A stretch of DNA of 64,000 bases from Doryteuthis pealeii (taxonomy: Eukaryota; Mollusca; Cephalopoda; Myopsida; Loliginidae): the NCBI GenBank assembly GCA_023376005.1, contig CM042152.1, forward strand, positions 69,669,139 to 69,733,138, in the 5' to 3' direction. A program made the translations under genes and the position numbers. The notes below the pieces were generated by a model, which worked only from the letters and a program-made list of their open reading frames with translations, had not been told where the DNA came from and made no database searches. Numbering within the stretch: position 1 is the stretch's first letter; every line of letters starts with the position of its first letter. This document shows positions 55,602 to 64,000 of this stretch, in pieces.

Positions 55602-56180
55602 GTGTGTGTGTATATATAATATATACACATACATACACACACATATATATACTCACACACATATATATACTATATATGTATGTATATGTGTGTATATGTG
55701 TATGTATGTGTGTATATATATGTGTATGTATGTATGTGTGCATATATATGTGTATGTATGTGTGTATATGTGTGTGTGTGTATATATATATATGTATGTA
55801 TGTGTGCATATATATGTGTATGTATGTGTGTATATGTGTATGTGTGTGTGTGTGTATGTATATATGTGTGTATGTATGTGTGTATATATGTGTGTGTGTG
55901 TATGTATGTGTGTATATATGTGTGTGTGTATGTGTGTATATATGTGTGTGTATGTGTATATATATGTGTGTGTATGTATATGTATGTGTGTGTATGTATA
56001 TATATGTATGTGTGTGTATGTATATGTGTGTATATATATGTGTGTATGTATATATATATGTATGTGTGTGTATATATATATATGTGTGTATATATGTATG
56101 TGTGTGTATATATATATATGTGTGTATATATATATGTGTATGTATATATATATATATGTGTGTGTATATATATATGTGTC
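55602..56180. repeat. (TATG)n/(TG)n compound microsatellite
   Basis: GT-, ATGT- and TA-rich steps for ~580 bp; several long false frames on both strands. Confidence 0.97.
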
Positions 56181-56519
56181 TGTGACGCCGCGCTTTTTAC
56201 ATACGTTTATATGTGCGTGCATGCCAGCCTACGCACGCGTATGCCCAGAACATGCCCCTCTGTCCTTGTACACAACCCACGGAAACAACCAAATGACACG
56301 TGTATCCACTTACACAAACTTAAAATCGCTTTGAACATATCTTTAACATTTTCAAAAACTTTCGCGGTTTGAAGATTGCTCCACTTAAACAATTAAGTTT
56401 AAATAGCATAAAACCAATAGTAGCAGATTTGTTTCCATACAAATAAATATATACAAGAAATTACATATATTTCTTTATTATATATATTTAGATTTACCCA
56501 AAATTCGTCTGCTACAGTT
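56181..56519. other. No recognisable gene
   Basis: GC-richer for ~100 bp after the microsatellite, then AT-rich; nothing identified. Confidence 0.5.
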
Positions 56520-56945
56520 TATTAAAAATGAATTAAAATTAATTAGATCTATTATTTAAGGTCAAACTTTTGTCTGAATAGATAAGTAGTAACATAATGA
56601 CATCAATAAAAAAGCAAAATAATATTACACATTTAATTCATTTTTAATACATTTAAAACGATTTTTTGGTCAATTTCAATCTTTATAAATGGCGTGTTTA
56701 CAAAATTAATGTAACATTAGCGATTTTTTTAAAAAATTACCAAAAATCAGGGAATTATTCGATTTTAATTTTATCAGTATATATCTATCAATTAATGAAT
56801 TTTATAATGCATCAGTTATTTTATTTCAAAACTTTAATCAAATATTTTTCCTATGAAAAATTAATATATAAAATTCATTTAAAATGTGAATATTCTGATG
56901 TTAAGTTTAAAATGTTATATTTTTAGATTCTAGAAATAAATATCT
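56520..56945 (+). repeat. Dispersed AT-rich repeat
   Basis: Matches 39655-40310 and 63705-64000 (AAGTAGTAACATAATGACAT, GCATCAGTTATTTTATTTCA). Confidence 0.75.
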
Positions 56946-56956
56946 ATTTAATGCAA

Positions 56957-57094
56957 AATTATTTTAGTAACAAAGTGGTGAATACATGGAATAAACTACC
57001 ATCATAAATAATGAATGCCCTATCTCTAAACTCCTTTAAGGCAAGTTTAAATAATCTGTGGAAAGAGTATAGATATTCTGTGAAATTAAGATGA
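56957..57094 (+). pseudogene. LINE RT C-terminal fragment
   Basis: NYFSNKVVNTWNKLPS, a TAA stop, then IMNALSLNSFKASLNNLW and a TGA stop at 57092-57094. A good match to the CR1/L2-like C-terminal pattern, broken by one in-frame stop. Confidence 0.78.
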
Positions 57095-57253
57095 ATACTT
57101 ATAAGGAACAGTTGACAGGTCTCAGACCTAATATACTAGCTGAAAAGATGTTATATATTATTATATAAAAAGAAAAGTGTGTTTCGAATCCAGTTTTAGA
57201 GAATGAAATCACAATTCTTGAAAAAAAATGTTTATTCAATTACTAGTGAATAA

Positions 57254-57485
57254 GTAAAGTCAACGGGGCGGCCTAAAGTCGGTATCAGCCAGTCAGCGAG
57301 GGAGTCTATCCCGTTTTCAATAGCGCTAGACCAAGGAGATTGTTTTTGCATCTGAGGTGGAGCGCCACACCTACCATCAGCTCCTTACTTTACCGCATAG
57401 ATCCCTGTGCTACTCATACGCTGAGTTGGCGAGGACCGGTATCGAACTAGGAACCTTGTGATTTCTAGCCGAACGCTCTACCGGC
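57254..57485 (-). mobile_element. SINE family I, minus strand
   Basis: Full body and B-box; the A-box is cut after GGTAGAGCG (minus strand). Confidence 0.9.
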
Positions 57486-57510
57486 CAATACTTAATTCTT
57501 AATGCATACT

Positions 57511-58033
57511 TACCTGGGTAGACTGTGTATTCAGGGGCGTTAATTTTTACCATTGTCTACCGGACAGATGTTAGTGGAATATGAAATGAAGCTCAATGTA
57601 TATATTTTTAATTTCTCAACTCGGATTAATACTTTTAAGGAAAGCATAACTTAATACGTTAATTCATTTATAAGTTTTTTTTTTTAATTAAAGGGCAGCA
57701 ATAATTGATGTATAGATTTAAAGTTGTTGCGTAGTCGTTCAGTTATACATTTTTTTTTTTTACCTCAGTGTTGTTATTTTAAGGTAATTGAGATTATAAA
57801 CTTATCAAGTCCTATATTGAAATAAACTGAAAATTACTACTCGCTGGTAAATTTGCCGAGTATTTAACGATGTTTTCTAAAAAAAATAAGTCTACTTTTG
57901 CAGTTCTAAGGTTTAAAAAGTGTATTAGATTAAATTAAATAAAAAATTATACATTGGACATCATTTCATATTCCACTAACATCTGTCCGGTATATAGTAA
58001 AAAATACGCCTCTGAATTTACAGTCTACCTTAC
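57511..58033. repeat. Inverted-repeat element, ~80-bp ends
   Basis: GGTAGACTGTGTATTCAGGG...ATATGAAATGA at the left is mirrored at 57958-58033; ~360 bp AT-rich spacer without ORF. Confidence 0.85.
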
Positions 58034-58039
58034 CAGACC

Positions 58040-58300
58040 TTTGGGTCCCGTGTCCAGTGGTTTCGGCCATTGGACCCGTAAGATATTTAATATCAGCGTG
58101 ATCCCAGGGTTTATCCCCCAGGCAACCCCTGTCCCTTGATTTAAAGGGACATGGCTGGTTTATTGCCCTGTGCCTGAGGCGCCTCAAAAGAGCAATGCCG
58201 AAGGGATTCACACAATTTTTAAACACTAGGCACGCTTGAGCTTCGGTTTATGCTTGGTTCCCTATTATAATGACCCTTGTGTTCGACTGACATGGTGGGG
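58040..58300 (+). repeat. Dispersed repeat family X
   Basis: Same blocks as 41050-41360, plus CCCTGTCCCTTGATTTAAAG shared with 14840-15200 (reverse). A SINE I fragment (ATAGACTCCCTCGCAGTC) follows at 58310-58355. Confidence 0.75.
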
Positions 58301-58372
58301 TGTCGCTAAGGAAAAGGGGATAGACTCCCTCGCAGTCCGACTGATACCGACAACTTTTACTATTTTATATAT

Positions 58373-59365
58373 AGACTAGAAGCGGCTACCCAGCGTCACC
58401 TGAGTAGAGAGGAAGAAAAAAAATCATAGTGTATTGATTTGTTTACTTTTGAGATTTGCAAATTCTGGACATTTTTAAGTAAAATTTCAATGCTATTTCT
58501 ATGTATATTTTTATTTCTTAGTATCATCGAATATGAATCAAATCTTCATAATTTTTACACAAAAAGGAAGTACGGGTAATATTTTATATATATATATATA
58601 TTTTATCGCTAATTGTTTTATTTGCATAGTTTAATGCATACATACGTACACGCAACTGCCCTTTATATATGTACTAGAAGCGGCTACCCGGCATTGCCTG
58701 GGTAGAGGGGGGGGTAATAAAAAGTTAGTCTCGCAGATCTATTGATTGTTTGGGTCTTACATAATTGATTAATGTCATAATAATCACGAACGCGATTAAT
58801 GACTTTCTATTCAAATCCTTATTTTTAAATATTCTCCCAGATATGAATAAAATCTTCATTATTTTTACATAAAAAGCAAGCTCTGATGATAGTAAATGTG
58901 TATATATATTTACTTTGTCATTAATTGTTTTATTTTCGTAGTTTCCTCATACATACATACACACAACTGTCCTTTATGTATGTACTAGAAGCGAATACCA
59001 CCATCGCCTGGGTAGGGGGGATTTTTTAAAGTTAGTCCCGCAGATCCATTATTACTGAATCGTGAGTTGAATCCTCGTGGGATGCCCATTTAAATTCCTA
59101 TGTAAAAAAATAGACCTTGCATTGATCCAGCTACTCTGAAAATAAATGTTATGTCTACTATCTAAAATATTAAATTAAAAAAAAATCCATGCTGTTATCA
59201 TTTAATTTTATTTTTTTAATTATCTTCACGAATATAAATCAAATCTCTATTATTTCTATTCAAAAACCAAGCCCTGGTGATATTTAATGTGTATATATAT
59301 ATTTACTTTGTCGTTAATTGTTTTATTTCCTCAGGACATACATATACACACAACTGCCTTTTATA
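58373..59365 (+). mobile_element. Three tandem TAGAAGCGG-family elements (~305-385 bp each)
   Basis: Starts at 58375, 58675 and 58985, each CTAGAAGCG..TACC...GCCTGGGTAG or close, with a hairpin (TACCCGGCATTGCCTGGGTA in the second). Each ends ACAACTGCCCTTTATATATG or a variant immediately before the next start. Head-to-tail copies. Confidence 0.85.
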
Positions 59366-59396
59366 TGTATAGATAGATGATGTATAGATGTGTGTG

Positions 59397-59399
<3 letters not shown>

Positions 59400-59436
<37 letters not shown>

Positions 59437-59450
59437 TAGATAGATAGATT
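59400..59450. repeat. (TA)n-(GA)n-(GATA)n microsatellite
   Basis: Compound short repeat. Confidence 0.9.
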
Positions 59451-59715
59451 TATGAAAATTATTTTTCTATATAAATTCTTTACTGTCTTTTATTTTTTAC
59501 AAGTTATAGAAATTGTTATCTTACAAAAAGAATCGCAGTAATTAAAATTTGGACATCCAAATTTCAGGATTACGGATCCGGATTCTGCACGGAATGTTTT
59601 TAATATTCTCACGGAGTCGGCCTAATTCCAAAATGGTATAATATATTGGGATACAGCCTCTAGAAGTAAATTCGAAAAAAAAGTGACACTTAACATTCGC
59701 AATTATTATTAAAGA

Positions 59716-60583
59716 TACTAGCAAAAAAATAAAACACCCTCTGGGCGGTGTAAAATTTAATTTTTGAAAGATACTGCCTGAGTAGGTGGGAGTTAAAAAT
59801 TCAATGCCAGAGGTATTGTATCATAAGTAAAATCATCAAATTTATTAAAGAAGTAAAAAAAAAAAATAATAATAATAATAATTAAAAAAATTGATTACAA
59901 ATTTCGTAAATAATTTTTTTCCATCTAAATTAATAATACAGGTTTTTATATAATGTCATAGTTAATCTATTTAAATCTATTTAAATTTTTGATCTCCATG
60001 TTACTAACATGCCTGCAAAGTCAGAAAACAGCATAGCTCTCACATGACTTTCGGAAAAATTTTTTCACGCTCAGAGTTGCTGAGGCATGGAATAAACTGC
60101 CTGCATCCATTGTAGGCTGCCGAAACACTGCATTTTTTAAAGCCTACATGCTTCCTGTAATCCGCCAACACCTATACCTGATACCCCACCACACACATAT
60201 GCACGCACGCACACATACATGTATATTATTACTATACGCTATTCATGTTCCTTGACACTAATACATTATTCTATGTACTAGACATGAGACTTTGATGAGT
60301 TGTGATGCACCTGAGCACTGTACACAATAAATTTCATCATTATTATTATTATTATTATTGAATTGTCATTATTACAATGAAAATGATTCAAATGTTGAAT
60401 TATAAGGATCAGCTTTTATTTATTTTAATAATATTAGTATTGCATATTTTTTAAAAATAAATAAAAATAAATAAAAAGTTATATTATTCTTTATTTATTC
60501 TGTGTATAACAATTAAGTATTGTGAAGTAAGCAATGAAGTAGTTTCGGTTACTGACAGATAGCGAATCTCCATTATTAATAGA
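59716..60583 (+). mobile_element. CTAG-hairpin element interrupted by a LINE fragment
   Basis: Left end CTAGCAAAAAAATAAAACAC..CCTCTGGGCGG, right end TTTCGGTTACTGACAGA...ATCTCCATTATTAATAGAT. 60004-60362 is an inserted LINE 3' end. Confidence 0.8.
60004..60362 (+). pseudogene. LINE RT C-terminus and 3' UTR, nested
   Basis: Same family as 30067-30412 (CTTTCGGAAAAATTTTTTCA, ATGGAATAAACTGCCTGC) with frame-breaking differences; ends AATAAATTTCATCATTATTA. Confidence 0.8.
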
Positions 60584-60769
60584 TATGTGCACCCTGCCTA
60601 AAGAGTCTGAGCCAAGTGTCGCTTATCGGCTCCACTTAACAACCGGTGTTCAATGTTGGATCCAGTCATGTTGATTGGGTGACACTCGGTAAAAAAACAA
60701 AAAAAAGTTAGGTTGGTGCTGGGGATTGCAATTTCAGCTTCGCACTCTCGCCCCCCCTATTATCCTAGG

Positions 60770-60850
60770 ATATAGAGAGGGTCAAGATCGAACTCGTCTG
60801 ACGCCTTCGTAACATGTCCCCGGAACTGAGCAGTTATTTTACCGACCCAC
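60770..60850 (-). other. tRNA-like sequence, minus strand
   Basis: On the minus strand GGGTCGGTAAAATAACTGCT starts and GAGTTCGATCTTGACCC ends; acceptor GGGTC/GACCC pairs. A-box weak; likely a SINE head. Confidence 0.55.
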
Positions 60851-60852
60851 GG

Positions 60853-61035
60853 TCTTGCTGGTAGTGTGGCGCTCCATCTCAAACGCGAAAACCTGTGCGG
60901 TAAAGTAAGGAGCTTATGCTAGGTGTGGCGCCCCACCTCAGACGCAAAAACAATCTCCTTGGTCTAGCGCTAGTGAAAAGGGATAGACTCCCTCGCTGCC
61001 TGGCTTATACCGACATTAGGCCACCCGACGACTTT
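60853..61035 (+). mobile_element. SINE family I, 3' body with a short duplication
   Basis: The GTGTGGCGCTCCATCTCAAA block occurs twice (60863 and 60921 regions), then the full 3' body to CCCGACGACTTTAC. Confidence 0.85.
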
Positions 61036-61620
61036 ACATACTTATAACCTAAACATCTTTTTTAATCTTTTTTTTTTTTTTAAGGTTCGGACCGCACGTT
61101 TCGTCCGTGCTTTTGTATTTAAAAACAAACAATTATTTAATTAACAAAAAACAAACAAAAACCCAAAAAACACATTACTAAAGGTCAGATGTAATATGAA
61201 GTGAAATAAATCTATTTTGTAGGATGTGACACAAGGTCCCAAATATGGGCCATCCAGCGAGTCTTTGCTGGAAGATCCATACTTGCAACCTTGAAATCAA
61301 TCTGTAATTCATAATCAAGTCTGTTATTTTAACTTTTTACAATTAACGTGTGTTCATTTTTATCTTTTTAAAAAGACAACTAAAATGGTTTAACTTCGTT
61401 TTTTGCCAGAAAGGTGAAAACGATGGCCGGCGCGTACTAGCCCCGAAACTCCTAACCGGCGGAAAGTTTGTTTGAGAGTCCCGGAAAGACGGGCTTCATA
61501 TCTTTGCTAAGAATACTACTTTATGAAAATTGACATGTAATAGAGTGACCCCTCCATGTGTTATAGAATTGGGTGGGGGCATGCGACCTTAGTACCGACC
61601 CTGGGTGAAAATGAAATGTA
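61036..61620. other. No recognisable gene
   Basis: AT-rich; 61201-61275 holds a fragment like the 73-bp array (GGATGTGACACAAGGTCCCA). Confidence 0.5.
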
Positions 61621-61623
61621 AAA

Positions 61624-61910
61624 GTAGGTACCACCAATTTTCACTGTGAAATTTACCCCCCCCCCCCATATTTAACACAATAAAACTTGCATAAATGTTA
61701 ATATTATCTTGAAAAAGTTTTGTCCATTCGAAAGAAGAAACATTAAACAAACTACTGATGATTATTTTCAAAAATTTTCAGCTTACGAAATAATGAAAAT
61801 TTAAACGAAAAACAATGTCTACATTTTTGCACCGTTAAATCAATTGAAATTTAATGTAGCCAAAAACAAGTTATGACTAGAGGCTTTTTAAAAAAATTCT
61901 ATGAAAAATC
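61624..61910. mobile_element. GTACCAC-ended element, left portion
   Basis: Matches 50433-50720 (TATTTAACACAATAAAACTT, TTTTTGCACCGTTAAATCAA, GACTAGAGGCTTTTTAAAAA); truncated by the next element. Confidence 0.75.
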
Positions 61911-61914
61911 AATT

Positions 61915-62171
61915 TGCGTCCCAGTGTTTTTCTTTTTTCTTCCTTCACCATTTCAAGCTAACTCTAAATACATTTCAATAGTTTCTTAGAAACGAATTAC
62001 ACAGGATAGGTTAGGCGGTTTTAGTTGTTTCCCCAGGTCATAAATAAATAAATAAATAAATACAATCTATTAAGAAACTTTAGTTGGGACCCATACATTT
62101 CCTCGGGGACTCATTCAAAGCAAATATGTGCGTCCCAGGACGCACTAAATTTTTAAAAAACTATCAGCATC
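61915..62171. mobile_element. Small inverted-repeat (MITE-like) element, right part
   Basis: TGCGTCCCAGTG to CTATCAGCATC; the left end is missing. (AAAT)n expansion at 62041-62062. Confidence 0.75.
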
Positions 62172-62476
62172 TGTGTGTGTGTGTATATTTTTGTCATTAA
62201 ATATTTACCTTTTTAAAACACTAACATAGTACCCGTAAAAAATGAGTTTTATTTGCATGTGAAAAAATTAAGGCCTAGGATAAAAATACATAAAACGTCA
62301 TTCATGTTTTGTTTTGTTTTTTTGGTTTTTTTTGTACGCAGTGGTCCGAAAGTCTTGTCATCCGCTACCAAAAATACAACTCCTAATTAATCAACTATAT
62401 TTACATGAAATAAGCTGCGCGGTATAGAATAGAAAATTATATCATTCTTTCACACCGCCTTAGTTGGTGGTCTTTT

Positions 62477-62750
62477 CACTGGAACTGAGTGACAGCAAGT
62501 CTCCAGGACTCTTCGGAGTATTCTAACCGATCTGAATAAAGGATTCTTCCTCTGATTTCCAGTTCATCCAGACTCCTTTCCAAACCCTTGGGGACCGTTC
62601 CAAGGGGCTGATTACGATTGTACGACCTTTACCCTCATGTTCCAATTGTTTCCGTTCTCAGGCCAGGTCCAAGTATTTCTCTATCTTTTTGTTTTCTTTC
62701 ATTTTTCTCTCTCTGATCTGCCGGGGCGGCAAAATCCACGAGATGACAAG
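62477..62750 (-). pseudogene. LINE ORF2 C-terminal region, minus strand
   Basis: The minus-strand frame gives PLGTVPKGLERSLDELEIRG and ends ...WRLAVTQFQ with a stop (complement of 62477-62479). Upstream, in shifted frames, VDFAAPADQREKNERKQKD and VKVV precede it. This order (D.A.P.D...E..K...Y..L....V.PIV..ALGT.PK) is the C-terminal pattern of a widespread animal LINE group. At least two frameshifts. The 3' UTR continues to ~62340. Confidence 0.75.
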
Positions 62751-62916
62751 TTCTCTTCTTTATGATAATTAACATTAGTCTGGTCTCCTAGCCGCGACTA
62801 GGTGATCCGTCTGTATCTCAAATTCCCAAATTTATGCGTATCATTCTCTAGGATACATATATACCATTTAGTAGCATGGAGAAAATTTAATTTCTTACAC
62901 GATTCACAGTGGATCA

Positions 62917-62945
62917 CTTATTATTATTATTATTATTATTATTAT
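62917..62945. repeat. (ATT)n microsatellite
   Basis: About nine ATT units at the 5' edge of the next element. Confidence 0.95.
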
Positions 62946-63567
62946 TAGCAAATATATGCACCCTCTGGGTGCAAGTATTTAAGTTTTAATATAATAAATA
63001 TCATGTTAAATTAGAAAAGCTAATGAAACTGAATAAGAATGCAGATAAAAAGATTTGAAAAATAGAACAACTTTGAAACTAACTCTTCCATCATTTTCCA
63101 TTACTCCCGTCTTTTATTGGTAAATTTTCCTAATTTAACTATTTAGTTAAAATAGGAAGTAAAGAATAAAATTACAGTTATTTCTTCTTGTTAATGGTTT
63201 TATTTTAAGATTTATCACCGAGATGTTTGCTCATATTCAATAAGATAAAACCAAACTATTAGAAACCGATAATACTAAGCATATATTTATTAAAATCAAA
63301 TTTTTAATATCAATATGCAAATCAGCCTTCCCGTTCACACGGTAATCCACTATTTTGTTTATATATATAAATGTAATTGCATGTTTTTAGTATGTAGATA
63401 TGATCAACAGTCTTAATGATGTAAAACAATTTTATTAATAATTAAGGTTTAAATAAAAATAAAATCATAGAGAATGTTATGTAAACAACAAAGAGAATTG
63501 TGTCTTGTATAGTAATATAGTTTCGGTTACAGACAGAAAAACACACAATCTCCATTATAATAAGATT
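62945..63567 (+). mobile_element. CTAG-hairpin element, full length
   Basis: TTAGCAAATATATGCACCCT..GGGTGCAAGTATTTAAGTTTT to TTTCGGTTACAGACAGAAA..CTCCATTATAATAAGAT. Closest to the copy at 23938-24580. Confidence 0.82.
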
Positions 63568-63704
63568 ATAAGAAAAAGTGAATTACGTACAAAGAGAAAC
63601 GAATTACACGGGATAGGTTACAAGGTCGGAGTTAGACGGATTTAGTTGTTTACCCAGATCATAAATTAATTTTTTTTTTTAAATACAATCTATTAAGAAA
63701 CTTA

Positions 63705-64000
63705 AATCTATTATTTAAGGTCAAACTTTTGTCTAAAACGATAAGTAGTAACATAATGACCATCATTAAAAAAAAAAGAAAAATATCATTACATATGCAG
63801 TTTATTTTTAATAGATTTAAAACAATTTGTTTTAGTCAATTTCGACGCGATCTGCTATTTTGTCTCTTTTTCAATAGTTTTAAAGCGCTTGTTTACAATT
63901 TTAATGTAACATTTCAGTATATATCTATCAATTAATGAATTTTATAATGCATCAGTTATTTTATTTCAAAACTTTAATTTAGTATTTTTGCTATGAAAAA
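63705..64000 (+). repeat. Dispersed AT-rich repeat, cut by window end
   Basis: Matches 56550-56865 (AGGTCAAACTTTTGTCT, GTATATATCTATCAATTAAT, GCATCAGTTATTTTATTTCA). Preceded at 63590-63700 by a fragment of the small inverted-repeat element. Confidence 0.75.

Noticed and set aside
55331..56372. Open frames of 189-284 codons
   Set aside because: Most of their length is microsatellite; the non-repetitive start has no splice or domain support.

Overview
This is an AT-rich animal genomic window with almost no conventional gene content. Microsatellites, tRNA-derived SINEs, decayed non-LTR retrotransposons (LINEs), a mariner relic, a Penelope-type GIY-YIG endonuclease relic, hAT-like and other small inverted-repeat elements, and many foldback (snap-back) repeats make up most of it. 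The repertoire and base composition suggest an invertebrate, plausibly a mollusc such as a cephalopod, but no diagnostic gene confirms this. The long open frames at 43-45.4 kb and 55.6-56.2 kb are microsatellite read-through, not genes.

Layout. Positions 1-25350 hold three copies of one unit of about 9 kb. Copy A (1-8733) is clean. Copy B (8734-14784) repeats A from about A position 238 to 6269, with single-base insertions and deletions throughout, and it shares A's private indels. Copy C (15804-25350) is noisy up to about 18.2 kb, is then interrupted by a 1.1-kb T-rich block, and is clean from about 19.3 kb. It differs from A by real structural changes: array length, insertions, deletions and one inverted element. 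The simplest reading is that A and C are two haplotypes or paralogues, and that B plus the first part of C are uncorrected long-read sequence used to join them.

Each of A and C carries: a ~90-125-bp minisatellite; a 73-bp array derived from the T-arm half of a tRNA-like SINE; a small inverted-repeat element; the RNase H/C-terminal end of a LINE; hammerhead-ribozyme elements; a ~630-bp element in opposite orientation in the two copies; and one 51-bp putative exon with phase-1 boundaries encoding a cysteine-containing peptide. That exon is the only candidate for a host gene.

From 25.4 to 43 kb and from 45.4 to 64 kb the window is a mosaic of SINEs of three tRNA-derived families, LINE 3' ends, foldbacks and short inverted-repeat elements. 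A 2.3-kb (TATG/TA)n microsatellite with a higher-order period lies at 43.1-45.4 kb.

The most interesting signal is a composite element in which a tRNA-like Pol III head is followed 14-17 nt later by a canonical minimal type-I hammerhead ribozyme. It occurs in two unrelated sequence versions, in opposite orientation, at 5786-5921 and 6174-6296; the second recurs in copy C. Their stem III is palindromic or nearly so, as in hammerheads that act as dimers. Other hammerhead-like cores sit in nearby foldbacks. A shared 3' tail (GTTGATATGCCGTTAAAA-like) links the RNase-H LINE to two SINE families and suggests a LINE-SINE partnership.
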